DNA of 64,000 nt from Cricetomys ansorgei (GCA_026225945.1 JAMJFZ010000690.1:186001-250000); one strand, 5' to 3'; shown: positions 33,600-45,516, numbered from the stretch's first letter. Translations and numbers: made by a program. The notes: generated by a model not told the origin, from the sequence alone.

Positions 33600-34190
33600 T
33601 GTATATTTTCCAGCCATCTTTATTGAATGCTAACAACACAGCTGACGATATATAAGACAATTAAACAAGTCCCTATTGTCATTCAGCTTAAATTTTCATG
33701 GAAAGAGATGAACAATATACAAGACATAAGGCCTTCAGGAAGAACAGTGGTCACGAAATTGCACTTTCATATAATTGATTAGTAAAGCCATTTTATAAAT
33801 TTAAGAATTGAGCAGAGACCCAGAGAACCTCAGAATGCAAAATGTGTTGTGATCCTGAGGGAGAGAACTTCAGGAAGGAAGAATATTAAGTATGAAGGTC
33901 ATGATAAGAGCTCGCATACTGCCTGTGAAGGGCCAATGGGATTATAGCATGGCTAAACAGAGTGATTCTGGGGAGACTTGGGAGAAGACAGGCACAACAG
34001 GGATAGCGTCATAGAGCTTTGAAGTATTACAGGGATGTTTACTTTTACTCTGTGAGGTGGGAGCCATTGAAGAACTCTGAGCAAAGAAGTTAAACAAATT
34101 TAAGCAGTCTAGACTCAGGGCTCAGGGGAATGCAGGCTAAAAGGCACACCATAGGAAGTAACAGCAATGATGAATGAGATTATGGTGGCA
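33600..34190 (+). repeat. Ancient mammalian interspersed repeat, family not fixed
   Basis: Order of landmarks: 'atctttattgaatgctaaca', 'caagtccctattgtcattca', 'tggaaagagatgaacaatat', 'gagcagagacccagagaacc', then '...gacttgggagaagacaggca', and 'tttacttttactctgtgagg' with 'gggagccattgaagaactctgagcaaagaag'. These follow a common old repeat that reads '...gggaagccattggagggttttgagcagagga'. I recognise the consensus but cannot name the family with confidence. Confidence 0.55.
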
Positions 34191-34259
34191 TGGATCAGTG
34201 CAGTTTCTGTATTCTCTACAATCTATCAGAGCTAGCCATTGATTTTAAAATATATAAAG

Positions 34260-34430
34260 AAGCTGGGAGGTTGGCTCAGTGCATAAAGCACTTGCTGGGC
34301 AAGCATAAGAACCTAAGCTCACATACCCAGAAATCAAAGAAATATGGCATGGTAGCACGTATCTGTGATTCCAGTGCTCAGTTGGGGAGGTGAAAGGTAG
34401 AGCTAGAGGAATCCCTGACAGTTTGCAGGC
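34260..34430 (+). repeat. B4 SINE, truncated (plus)
   Basis: 'agctgggaggttggctcag', 'aaagcacttgctgggcaagc', 'acctaagctcacatacccag', 'tggcatggtagcacgtatct', 'tccagtgctcagttgggga'. The tail is missing. Confidence 0.75.
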
Positions 34431-34740
34431 AAGACACAGCCCTGCCATCCAAAATGGATATATAGAGACTTTATTGAAAGTCGCAGGAACAGATATGATG
34501 TCAGAGACACAAAGGAGGGGGGAATATAGACAAATAACACCACCACATAGATGTTTTGATACATCATTTTCTTTCCAGCAGGCAGTTATTCTCTTTGGCA
34601 AATGTTTAAAGATAAATGATCCCTGTTTACATGTACCTATTTAGATAGCTACAAGATATTTTGACAGAATAGAAGAATTTGCTCAGAAATCTGACAAAGT
34701 TCATCAGATGTTTTCTATCTTTATTGAATTGAGCTTTCTT

Positions 34741-34936
34741 TAAAAAAATGTTTTATGTGTATGAATGTTTTCCCTTCATGTATGTTTCTACACCACATGT
34801 GTACCTGATGTCTGTGAGGCTGGAAGAGGGCCTGGAGTTACAGTTGGTCATGAGCTACTAGGTGGGTACAGGAAAACAAACCTGAGACCTGTAGGAGCAA
34901 CTAGTGCTCTTAACTGCTGAGCATCTCTCTAGCCCC
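34741..34936 (-). repeat. B2/B3 SINE (minus)
   Basis: The reversed tail 'atgttttatgtgtatgaatg' is followed by the body ('ggaagagggcctggagttac', 'aacctgagacctgtagga') and the reversed head 'tgctcttaactgctgagcat'. Confidence 0.85.
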
Positions 34937-35074
34937 TCAGAACTAGCTTTCTTAATTATTAATTTAAATATCTCTTTTAAAACGGAAACCAGTAACAAGG
35001 CCTGAAAAATATATTGCTAAAATTTAAGTAAATCTTTTAAAATACTTAATTAGTTAAATTTTAAATATATTTTA

Positions 35075-35450
35075 AATTGAAATGTAATTGCAGCACTTCC
35101 CCCATCCTTCTCCTTCCTCCAACCATCCCCATGTTCTCCCACTCCCTCTCAAACTGATGGCCTCCTTTTTTGATATTATTGCTACACAGACACACAGACA
35201 CACACACACACAGAGACACAAACACACACACACACACACCAGAGAGTACATTTTTGTTGTTTGTATGAATATGCTCTCAGTGGTGACCACTTTACAATGG
35301 ATAAACAATTATGGGGCTCATCTTTGGGAGAATACATTCCCTACTCTCTCAGCAGTCATTAGTTGCTTATTGTTCTTTGTTACCCCCTTCCCCACGTCCA
35401 TGTTAGCATATCTTTTGAAATTGTCATTGTTTAGGTCTTATTTATGCAGC
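35075..35450 (-). repeat. Rodent L1-like 3'UTR fragment (minus), tentative
   Basis: On plus: 'gaaatgtaattgcagcactt', 'ctccaaccatccccatgtt', 'gatggcctccttttttgata', an interrupted CA run (about 35185-35240), 'tctcagtggtgaccactttac', 'ggataaacaattatggggct' and 'agcagtcattagttgcttat'. The order matches a rodent repeat I associate with an old L1 3' region. The family name is uncertain. Confidence 0.45.
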
Positions 35451-36555
35451 CATTTCATAACTACTCAATGTCCATCTAGTGGCCAATATGAAGATTTGTT
35501 TTCATCCATCTCATGAATAGACTCAAGTCTACAAACATACTGGTAATATGACACCAGAAAACAAAGTGGTGGGGTTACTGCCTGTAATAAGAAGCAGGTC
35601 AGTTAGGGACTTCATTACTCTTTCCCATAACCCAGAACTCAGTGCTAGGATGTCAGCCTATCTATGTGGGAATCTGAGAAATGATGATCTGCTTATGTTG
35701 CTAGGGGGGAAAAAACTTGACAGGGTTTAATGGACATGCAGTATTGTCTGATATAGATGTTGCTTAATGGATAATAAAATAATAATTATTGTATCCTTAC
35801 TGTGTACTTATAATTTTAGTGTGGTAGAAATACTTTGGGTTCTAATTTGCATGTGAAAAAAGAAAAATTTACATATGTTAAAGGTGTATCTCTCTTTGCA
35901 TCACTCATCTTATCCTGTTACTGTCAAGAAATAGATGAGCTTTTTACCATATTAATCCTGGCTTATGAATTGGGAAGCAAATATTTTAAAGTACCATAGT
36001 TTAGCTTTTATGATTATGTGTTGTACTTGGTTGATTTGAACAACATAGAATTTCTTCTTCTTTAAAATATTCTCTCACACACAAATATTCAAAGAGTAAA
36101 TTGCACGAATGGTATTTTTCCACTTTCTGCTCTGCTATCATCAGCAAATCAGTTTACGTTTGCAATTGTCTAGAAGATGGCTGTCTAGCTTCATACATTA
36201 TCTGCTTGCTAACTACATCTGAGAGCAAGAAGTAGAGTCCTCCCAACCTGTTCCACACACATACCCCATTACCACGTGTTAATTTTAATCAGCTATCTAG
36301 ACTCGTCCTAGAAACGTACTAGCAGATTCTCATTTTCATCTCATCGGACAACATTGATTCCCTTGCCAGCCTGTTCACTAATTTCTGGTAAAGTCAACAA
36401 TTCTCAAACTAGTCATTTACCAATAACATAGAAAAAAATTAAAGACTTTGACAGACTCTGCTCCCTGGTTATGCTGTACCATAAAATAGTCTAGAGCATT
36501 TATTTGAAAGAAAAGATAATAAAACTCAAAAAATCCTTTAAAATGATCTTCCTCA
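35451..36555. other. Unique sequence
   Basis: About 1.1 kb, no gene or repeat recognised. Confidence 0.4.
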
Positions 36556-36559
36556 AACC

Positions 36560-36652
36560 TCTCACTTTAAAGATGAGTAAACTGAGTCTCAAACTAATTA
36601 ATTGTTTTTATTGGGTTATATAGCTAGACAAATGCAAAGGTAGGACTGAAAG
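36560..36652 (-). repeat. MIR SINE fragment (minus)
   Basis: 'actttaaagatgagtaaactgag', 'tctcaaactaattaattg' and 'tatagctagacaaatgcaaagg' correspond to the reversed MIR 'ttttacagatgaggaaactgag...cacagctagtaagtggcag'. Confidence 0.75.
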
Positions 36653-36784
36653 TGATTTTTTGTGAGGGCCAATTCAGTGTGTACCTAAATGTTATTGCAT
36701 TGTAGTCAATTGACTATTGAATACAATATGATGCTACATACTTCTTACCTTGGTTTTGGTTTCTGTATGATTTCTTCTTCAATA

Positions 36785-36820
36785 TATGCATGTGCATATA
36801 TACATATGCATGCCAGTGTG

Positions 36821-36866
<46 letters not shown>

Positions 36867-37142
36867 CTTGTCTGTATGCATGCCTATGTGTGTATACAGG
36901 TGCCCAAACATGCATGTGCGGAGGCTACTCCACTTTATTTTTTGAGACAGAGTCTCCCTGACTTCAAGCTCACTGTTTCTGATAAGCTGTCAGGTCAATG
37001 AGGTTGCAGGACCTGCCCATACCTCTCCCCATGCTGCAGTTATATGCACTTGCAGCGTTCTCCTGAGTACTGTGACTTGGAACTCAGGCCCTCACGTTTG
37101 CACAGTAAGTGCTTTTACCCACAGAGCCATATTCTCAGTCCC
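36785..37142 (-). repeat. B4 SINE with internal (TG)n (minus)
   Basis: The reversed B4 tail is at 36785-36930 with a (TG)n run at 36825-36859. Next come the 'gagacagagtctccctgact' block, a centre ('aagctgtcaggtcaatgag') and the reversed ID head 'gtgcttttacccacagagcc' ending near 37142. Confidence 0.8.
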
Positions 37143-37164
37143 TTTATATGAATTTTTATTACAG

Positions 37165-37262
37165 AAATTATGGCTTCTTTGAGGAAAAAAGTGTATCTTG
37201 TTGGTCTTTCAATGATGCCTAACACAATGATGTAGATAGATACAGATATTCATACAAACAGC
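37165..37262 (+). repeat. L2 LINE 3' fragment (plus)
   Basis: 'ggcttctttgaggaaaaaagtg' and 'tcaatgatgcctaacacaatgatg' fit 'gctccttgagggcagggac...gtgcctagcacagtgcctgg'. Divergent. Confidence 0.45.
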
Positions 37263-38285
37263 ATAAATTTAATTTTGCATGACTAATACTGGGGAAATAC
37301 CACATTTCTACTAAAAATGATAAAATAATTCCTTTATAGAATGGTATACTAAACAAAAAAATACAAATTCGAAAATCTAGATGATGGTACAAATATATGC
37401 GGAACTAGAAAACACAGATAAGCATTTGCCAACACTTAAATGAGGATTCCTATTACATACCTACTTTTAAGGATTGCTTTTTAGACTGAATGAAGGGTGT
37501 GGGTGACATAGGGAAATGTCACAGAAACCTTAATTCACTATGCAAACCTTAGGTCATATGTATATCCTATCCAGTAGTACTGAGTCAGGGACATCGTGAG
37601 TGAAACCACCTCAAGCATTGACCTATTGTTCTATCTTCCAATTCAGACAATTCAAACATTATTCAAGTTGTAGCCAAGTACAATGAGTTTCCCTCTCAGC
37701 GAAGGTAAAGTCAAAAGGTGCACAGCTAAGAAATAACAGAATGGAGAAATATTTATTGCCTGCAACAGGGAAAGAAAACATGAGACAGACTTATTTCCAA
37801 AATGATATCCTTCCTGAATGAAGGAAGAACAGATTTTATTCAGGGACACATTAAATATTCATATAGAAATGTGTAGGCAAGCACATTCCTGAGCCTGTGC
37901 AATTAAGAAACACATTCCTGAACATGTTCAGTTTGAAATCATAGTTCATGAAGGAAAAGAATATACACACATTTTGGAGCATATGTAGCTTAAAATAAAT
38001 TTTGATTCATGTGGAAGACAAGAACTGTTTTGGAAATGTTCATTTTCCATGGTAAAGGTGGCAGGCAGAAACACATCTAGGCATGTCCAACTTTGTCCAC
38101 ATACAAAATATGAAGGGGCACATTGAAGCTCCATTAATATAGGAGCTTGTTCCCCAAGGTGCCTACCTGGCTTAGTGACCAACAAATTCAGGAAAAAGAA
38201 TAGAAGAGAAGATGACTTCTTATTCCACGAATGAAATTTGAGACATCCACACATTCTTGTTCTGTGGAATGACTTATGGAGCCAG
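37263..38285. other. Unique sequence
   Basis: Around 37850-37960 a short motif ('acattcctgaacatgttcag' and 'cacattcctgagcctgtgca') is repeated about 40 bp apart. No gene recognised. Confidence 0.4.
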
Positions 38286-38286
38286 T

Positions 38287-38380
38287 TATGATGACACAGC
38301 CCTGTAATACTGGCACTCAGAAGTCTGGAGGCTCATTTCACGGTCATCCTTGGATATATAGAGTGTTCAAGGCCAGTCTG
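38287..38380 (+). repeat. B1 SINE, left part (plus), interrupted by LTR
   Basis: 'tgatgacacagccctgtaat', 'actggcactcagaagtctgg', 'gttcaaggccagtctg'. The B1 resumes after the LTR at 38836. Confidence 0.8.
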
Positions 38381-38835
38381 TGTTAAAATAAAGTTATGGC
38401 GCTTAACGGAGAGTCCAGACGTTGTAATTTCCAATGCTCTTTATTAATCACAAACCATGTCAAATCTCAGGGAATTCTAATGCCCCGGCAGCTAGGCAGA
38501 GAGCTCACTCCAATGGCTTCCTCACCCCATGCTCTTCTTTTGGTTCTCCTCCTGCTCCTAGCTTCTTCTTCCTTGTTCTCTGCTGTCTGTCTGTCTCCTT
38601 GTCTCTGCCCTTGCCCTAGTTCTTTTTTATTCCAAATCCTCTCTCTGTCTCCACCCAGCCTTCCAATATACAAATCAATGGAGCCTAACCTTCATCTGCC
38701 TTAAGGCTAAGGAATGTCCCATTCTTGTGGAGAGCCGTATAGCCACTCCTTTGTTTACTGGTAGGCAGTGAATCCTTTACTTGCTTCAAGGACAGCTTAC
38801 TGGAACATTATCCATAACTAAAATCTCCTACAACA
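38381..38835 (-). mobile_element. Solo LTR of a class II-like endogenous retrovirus (minus)
   Basis: A 455-bp insertion in a B1, bounded by TG...CA ends and flanked by agtctg (38375-38380) and aggctg (38836-38841), a 6-bp target-site duplication with one mismatch. A 6-bp duplication is typical of class II (ERVK/IAP-like) elements. Read on the minus strand it runs from tgttgtaggaga, through a purine-rich middle, to a polyadenylation signal aataaa (38445-38440). About 60 bases of R/U5-like sequence follow, up to the other end. No internal gag, pol or env sequence lies next to it, so it is a solo LTR left by LTR-LTR recombination. The family was not recognised. Confidence 0.82.
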
Positions 38836-38885
38836 AGGCTGGGCTACATGAAACCTTGTCTCAATCAGTAAGTGAACAAAAAATT
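38836..38885 (+). repeat. B1 SINE, right part (plus)
   Basis: Begins with the duplicated aggctg and continues 'ggctacatgaaaccttgtct' plus an A-rich end. Collinear with 38287-38380. Confidence 0.8.
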
Positions 38886-40878
38886 CTATCGATAAATAAA
38901 CGAGGTATATGATACTTTCTGAACTGCTCTTTCAAAGAATTACAATATATGCTCTTTTAAAGGCTTGTGGAAGGGTTGCCATTTGTTAAGAATCCTTAAT
39001 TTATTTACCATACTTAATTGACAATAAATACTCTTCTGCACCCACAACTTTTCTAGAAGGAGGAATGAAACACTTCTCTTGTTTTCGGCAACTCACAAAC
39101 ATGCACTTTTTTGAAAATTTTCTCTTGAACTTTATAACTCGTGTTTTGAGTAGAGACTGAGCAGAAAAAGCATTCCTGTAAAGTTTTCCTTAACACCCAA
39201 GAACTGGGAAAGAGGGTTTTTTTTTTGCACTTGTTTAAGCATTTCTCCTAAAACTACTCTCTGTTAAATTTTCTTCCCATTTCCATTAGGTTGTTGTGTT
39301 ACATAGTTAAATATTCCCTGGGACTATATCAGACCCTTATACATACTGGCCTCTTTGAGTTAGTCGAAAAGCTGGAAGTAATTTTCTGTGATCCTGACCA
39401 CTCAGCCCTTCCCAGCTTGTTTTTATTACAAGGACCACTGGGCAGACTTGAACTCTGCCAGCAAGCAATTGTAGAACCATCATAATTTGGAGCAGGAAAG
39501 GATGAGACTGTCTGATAGAGAATAGAAGCTTGTCTTAGCTTGATATGCGCATACCCTTCCTAGCAGATCCTGAAGCCTTGAAAATTCTTGGAGGAAGTTT
39601 GCAGACAAAGTGGTCTCAGGGAGCAACACTATGATGGGAGCTTGAGTATTAAAACAGACAATACAGGAAAGCCAGGTGAAGACCATTATCAGGTTGCACC
39701 CTGCCCCCATAACAAAGGTTATGGGGGTACTCAGGGAGGGTTCTGGGGAACTTAGAAAAGCGAGTCTCTAAATTTCCCTGTTCTGAGAGATAACAAGGTC
39801 CTGTTCCTTGACAGTAATGGCTCCAAGAGAATCAACTCCCTATGTTTTAGGGTTGGGAAGCCAGGAGTGCCTGAGGATGGCATTCCTATTCTCTACATGA
39901 AAAACCCCTAGGTGGAAATGGAGAAGTCCTTGTACATCCAGAGGCAAGACATTCAAATTGAACCAAAGGGAAAATGTTTAAAACCCATAGAAAATGGCCA
40001 CTGTGGCAATGGCTAGCAGAAGTGGTCATTGATGTAGTCCTTAGACAGCATTCAATTTGGTGCCCAATAAACCCCAATCACCAGGGTCTAATCAGAGCAA
40101 AGTCTAATCACTTCCTTGCTGAGGAGTTCAGTGGGTTATCCTAGAATGCAAAGGTTTTTGGTGCCAGAGAGAATAGAAGCCAGCCGTTGTGATTGATTCC
40201 TTGTTTCTTTGGAACTTCAGGCCCATTGTACTGTCTCACAAGGGTATACCCTTGTTGGGGTACCAAATCATGAAAGCAAAGTGCCATGCTGTTGTACCCA
40301 CAGAGCTTAGGCAGAATTTGAGACATGTGTGGCTTGTGTAGCAGTAATAAAAGGAAGCAAATGCATGATGAAACAAGATTGATAATGAAAGGAATGACTG
40401 TACTTGGTGGCATTAACAAGAAGCCAAAAGAAGCTTAAGTAAAATAGGGCTTTTGATATCTGCTTTTTACTCTTGTAATGTAGGCTTCTTTCACTTTCTT
40501 AGTTTGAAAGCATCCAGTTTGGTGTCATGCTTGGAGGTTGGGCTATGTGACTGTCATCATAGAAACTTTAGAGCCTGTTCTTACTCTAATAATATTTAAG
40601 ATACTAATGGAGGAGTGCAAAAGAATGGATCAAATTCAATGGGCCTTTGTGACCACATTGAGACTACTCTTTGTAGGGTTTTTATGTTGCTATTAGTGCT
40701 TCCATTGCCTCCAATTTTCTCATGTAGTGAAAAAATAGGTAATGATTAAGTAAAAGGAGAAAGGATGGTCTCTTGAAATTTAAGTATCACATTTCTGGAA
40801 TTTTTCTTAGAAATTGGATCATTTTGTCAACATTCCTTTCTCAGTGCACTTAAAGGACACTCTTTCTTCAGGAGAGAG
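38886..40878. other. 2-kb stretch without recognised repeat
   Basis: A minus-strand frame at 40141-40419 encodes a short hydrophobic run but nothing I can assign. Origin unresolved; it could be a degenerate element. Confidence 0.4.
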
Positions 40879-40879
40879 A

Positions 40880-40990
40880 GTTGACAAAGAGCCTCACTTT
40901 GTAGCTCAGACTGACCTTAAACTCACAATAAATTTCCTGCTTCAGCCTCCAAAGTGCTGGGAATATAGAAGTTAGCCACACCCATTTAAC
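40880..40990 (-). repeat. B1 SINE (minus)
   Basis: 'cctcactttgtagctcagac', 'tgaccttaaactcacaataa', 'cagcctccaaagtgctggga', 'gttagccacacccatttaac'. Confidence 0.8.
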
Positions 40991-43067
40991 TTGTAATGAG
41001 TTAAAAGTAAGATTCACAGACAGGTGACCAATGCAAAACAAACTATTTTTTTCTACAAGAGAACCCTGTCTGTTTTTCCCCTCTTCCCTGCATTTTAGTC
41101 ACCCACATTATCCTTTCCATTTTCAATTATTTTTTTAAAAATTTGGAAGACTTTCTATGATTTGTAGAAAGCAATGGAAGGAGTACTAAAAGATCTCAGA
41201 TATCCTTTTTCTACCAGGTGAACGGTTCTCATGACCATGGCACCTTTGTCAAGACTGAGGCACAACCCTGCTACATTGTTCTTGACTCTTTGTACTTCCA
41301 AGTAACTGCTGTCTCTTTTCGAGATATCGAATAGGAGCCCAGGTCACCCAAATGCTAACATGTCTTGGATCTTGGATGCTTCTCTCTTTATAAATAAGCA
41401 CTAACATCACTGAACACACAGTGATTACCAAAACTCTTTGATCCAGTCAATGTGGCCCTATCAGAATTCTATCAAGTCTAGCAGCCCTGAGATCTTCTGG
41501 TTTATTACTAAAACTAAATGCAGATGAGCTCTATTGAAGTCAGTTTTAAAATGTGCTTATATGTTCACAGATGTACCTTCACTCAGTCTGAAACTTTCGG
41601 GTCTTCTCTAAAGATGTAGAATATCTGGTTTTGAATTAAGAATTCTAACGTGATGTGTAAACATGATATATCCTCAGAAAGGGCCGGCGGGGGGGGTCGC
41701 AATACTCTTTAGAACATGACAGTAGAACACAGATAAAATGATAAAATTTTGAACATCTTAGACAAAATGTCTCAATGGAAATACTATCAGTTGGAATTTG
41801 TGGTGCTCTGTCCTAAACAGATGTTCTCCAGCTGGGAGAGTTGTAACAACAACAAAAAATGCACCCAAATCCTGCTAATGGACAGACCTCTGAACATAGC
41901 CTTCCAAGGCTTTAAAATATTTAGATTGCTTAAAAGTTCTCAGGGCTTAAAATTGAAAATTTTAAGAGTCAGTTACTACTAGTTGATCATCTATTTGAAA
42001 TATTTGGAGAGTTGGAGATAATATTATATTTCGCACATTTCACCGATGAGAAGATGTAAGGAAAACACAACCCATGGCGAGAATGGGCCAATTTGTCAGC
42101 ATCCAGTCCCCATTCCATCTGTAATTGGCCTTGAGACTGATGAATTCATTTCCTGTCAACTAAATCAAGTCTGGGCTACTTCCTTGAAGTCTTATGAGTA
42201 GTTAACTTTTATTTTGCAAAATCTTATGACCATGGAACATGAAGGTCAAGAGATCACCAGGAAACTTGCCTCAGACTTCTTGAGCTTTTGACATTCAGCC
42301 ACCAGAGGCTGCTCTGACACTGTTAGGCTCTTTTCACTCCAGGTCCAAATTCCACTAGTGAAGCATGTACAGACTGATTTCCTTTCTGTTGGTCTGACTT
42401 TTCCTTGCTCAATACAGTTCCCTGGTGGTCTGCTGTTTGGAGTAGATGATTAATTATAGTTAAAGAGTAACTGCTGAAAGAAGGGGGAAAAAAACGATAG
42501 AGCACTCTTTTGCCTTCTCTGTTTAAACTCTTAATCTTGTTCAATTTCTTTTAAGTAAAGGAGAATTGTGTATGTGTGTGTGTGTGTGTCTGTGTGTTAT
42601 GTTGGGAGTGGTACTTTCCTACTGGCACTGGCTAATTTCTCATTAGTTTCTTCTCCATGTTAATGTATTTTCAAAATAAAATATTTCTAAGGTTTTTTTG
42701 AAGAAATAAAAGAAACGAAACCAAAAGCCTTTATTTCATAATACTTCCACATGATTTCTATTCTCCCAAATTTTACCAGCATTTTATTGTTGCTTTAATT
42801 CTGTTCCCTCTGTTTTATATTTTTTAATCTTTGCTTTTCTCCTTTACATCATTCTCTTTATCCAACAAAAGAAGCCCAAAATAAAAGAGTAACTGTTGTT
42901 AAGTGAAAGGGGACTAGAAATGATGCCTATGCATCTTATAGTTAACCTTGAACAACTAAAGCCCAATTGAAATTGTTCATTGAAAAAGTAAACCAATTTC
43001 CTGTAGGTGCAAATACTTTGTCTTCCCAAGCAGGGACATGAGTGTGATAGACAAAGACCAGGCTATC
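40991..43067. other. Unique sequence
   Basis: Contains a short CpG/G-rich cluster (ggccggcgggggggg at 41682-41696), a (TG)n run at 42569-42596, and otherwise AT-rich DNA. No gene recognised. Confidence 0.4.
42569..42596. repeat. (TG)n microsatellite
   Basis: Short TG run with interruptions. Confidence 0.9.
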
Positions 43068-43401
43068 TGTGGTGGTTTTAATAAGAATGGCCCCCATAGG
43101 CTCATAGATTTGAATGCTTGGTCACCTGGGGGTGGCACTATTTGAAAGAATTAAGAGATGTGACCATGTTGGGGGAAGTGTGTCACTCGAAGTGGGTTCT
43201 AAGACGCTCAAGCCAGGCCCAGTGACTCTCTCTTCCTGCTGCCTGGTAGAGCTCTCAGCTGTTTCTCCAGCACCATGTCTGCCTGTGTGCCTCCATGCTT
43301 CCTGCCATGATGATAATGAACTAAACCTCTGGACCACTAAGCCAGCCCCAATTAAAGTTGCTGTGGTCATGATGTCTCTTCACAGCAATAGAACACTGAC
43401 A
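43068..43401 (+). mobile_element. ORR1-type MaLR solo LTR (plus)
   Basis: Starts 'tgtggtggttttaataagaa', then 'ggcccccataggctcataga', 'atgcttggtcacctggg', 'gtggcactatttgaaagaat', 'cagcaccatgtctgcctgtg', 'gccatgatgataatgaac', 'aagccagccccaattaaag', and ends '...tcttcacagcaatagaacactgaca'. This is a nearly intact rodent MaLR LTR. The flanks ctatc (43063-43067) and ccatc (43402-43406) may be the 5-bp target-site duplication with one mismatch. No internal region follows. Confidence 0.88.
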
Positions 43402-43501
43402 CCATCTAAAACAACTGTTTTCTTGGTTTTGGTACACATGCTACTAATTACAAGGTGCCATAGTTAGGAAAGTAAGTCAATGCAGCAAGAAATAAAGGCC
43501 A

Positions 43502-43735
43502 GGGTTGGAGATGTGGCTCAATTAATAGAGAGCTTGCCTAGCATGCATGAAACCCTGGTTTTGATCTACAGCATTGTATAAACCTGGGTATGGTGGTTCA
43601 TGCCTGCAATCCCTGCCCTGGAGAAATGGAAGTGGAGGGTCAGAAGTGTGAGGTCATCTTGGACTAGATAGTGAGTTTTCAGTAAGTCTGGGGTACATGA
43701 AACCCTGTTTCCAAGTTCAAAAAGAAGAGAGAAAA
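43502..43735 (+). repeat. B4 SINE (plus)
   Basis: ID head 'gggttggagatgtggctca', 'agagcttgcctagcatgcat' and 'ccctggttttgatctacagc' are followed by the B1-like body 'cctgggtatggtggttcatg' and the tail 'gaaaccctgtttccaa'. Confidence 0.85.
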
Positions 43736-43769
43736 GGGTATAAAATTTGGAAGCCATTGCAGATTCTAC

Positions 43770-43771
<2 letters not shown>

Positions 43772-43809
<38 letters not shown>

Positions 43810-43892
43810 ATTTCTCTCTCTCTTCCCCTCTCTCTCTCCTCTTCCTCTTCCTCTTTCTCCTCCTTCTCCTCCTCCTCCTTCTTTTTCTTCTT
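43772..43892. repeat. Polypyrimidine (CT)n / (CCT)n tract
   Basis: A CT run that passes into CTCC/CTT triplets. The strand is almost purely pyrimidine for about 120 bp, a possible triplex-forming sequence. Confidence 0.95.
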
Positions 43893-45256
43893 GCAACAAA
43901 CTTAATATACAGATGACTTGGTGAATCTCATCATTATCATTCTTTTTTTTGTTTTTGCAAAATTCTACATCAAATTGAATAAGATATAATGTAAATGTAT
44001 GTCTACTATAGACTCTTCAATAGAACTAGGATGAAAACTTCTCTATTAATTTCTATTTATAGTAAAAAATCCCTCATTTTTAATAACATATTTTTCTTTG
44101 CATAGAAATTCTTGAGAGACCATGAAACTTTTTAAAAATTTTGGCATCTTGTCTACAGACAGGAATGATCACTAAAAGTTTTGAAATTGATATTTATGTC
44201 TTAAGATTGCACCATTAGGCAGTCATAACAGTCAAGACCAACCATATGCATGACTAAAGGAATACCTGGTGGCTTATATCCTCAAATAGAAAAATGCAGC
44301 CATACTGTGTCCTTTGGAACATATTTCACTAAGTACTTTGACAGAAATAGAATTCCAGTGAAAGTGCTGGATCCCTTCTTTGTGGCAGGTTGTGCCTTTC
44401 AGCTTGCCCCTATGGGAGAGAGAATACTACAACCCATTTGCCCATGAGTAATACCTTATTAAACCATCATGATTTAACGTGGCATATTTTTCTCTCAATT
44501 TGCATGCCTGACAGTTGACTTCCTAAATATCACATGCAAACTGAGCCACAGAAGAAAAATAGACCCACTGAAGTAGCATTAGGTCAACTTTGTGGGATGC
44601 ATTAGCGACCTGTCTGAACAAAGACAGGGGACTTAAGCACAGAAAATCACAACATGGCTCTGGGCCCTGGGAGGTGGCCCTATTGACTTCCAAATGCACT
44701 GCATGACTCATTATTAAACATGCCCAGAACAGACAAATTCCAGGCAAGGGGAACATGCACTGATTGAACTGCAGTTAGGTGAGTCATGTGAGGTTTCTCT
44801 TACTTGCTTTTCCTTAACAACCTCCCACGCCATTTCTAACTGCCTGTGAATACTATGTGCCAAATGCACAAAGCAATTGTATTAAGATAAATTTTTTAGT
44901 TTTAAGGATAGGTGGTTAAATTATTATAATCCTCAGACCAGGTATACTTTACAAAATTGCACAGATTTTAAACTACCACCTCTCAGTTTAAAAAAAAAGT
45001 GTATAAGTGTATCTATAACAACAGCTTTGTTAACTGCATAAGATCCAAAAGGATAGTCTTCTAGAGATGAAACCATATTCATTAACTGTAGGTGATATTA
45101 CTTGGACTTAAATGTAACTAGAGGCATGATTTATAAGAAGGGGCTTTTATAAAACTTTTATAGTTTATGTGCTCATTTTTAGTTAGATGCTTCCACACCT
45201 TCTTTATTATCAGTATTATCAGCATGTTCTTATATGTAGCACTTCTTCCTTTTAAA
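43893..45256. other. Unique sequence
   Basis: About 1.36 kb, no gene or repeat recognised. Confidence 0.4.
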
Positions 45257-45257
45257 A

Positions 45258-45404
45258 AAATTATGTATTTTTTTATTTGAGTGCTCTGTTTGCATGTACA
45301 GCTAAACATCAGAAGAGGAGCCATCATGTGGTTCCTGGGAATTGAACTCCAGACCTCTGGAGAATAGCCAGTGCTCTTAACCACTAAGCCATCTCACCAG
45401 CTGC
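45258..45404 (-). repeat. B2/B3 SINE, truncated (minus)
   Basis: 'ccatcatgtggttcctggga', 'attgaactccagacctctgg', 'cagtgctcttaaccactaag', 'ccatctcaccagctgcc' give a well-preserved reversed head. Confidence 0.9.
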
Positions 45405-45419
45405 CCCATCCCCTTTTAA

Positions 45420-45516
45420 TTGTAACAGAGTCTTGCTCAAATTATCAAACTTCCTGCCTTCACCTCCAAAGTTCTGGAATTGTAGGCTGTAGGCATATGC
45501 TACCATACTCAGTATA
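45420..45516 (-). repeat. B1 fragment (minus)
   Basis: 'taacagagtcttgctcaaat', 'ttcctgccttcacctccaaa', 'ggcatatgctaccatactc'. Divergent. Confidence 0.6.

Noticed and set aside
40141..40419. Minus-strand frame with a hydrophobic run, considered as an endogenous retroviral envelope remnant
   Set aside because: No other env, pol or LTR landmark nearby, and the hydrophobic run alone is not enough.
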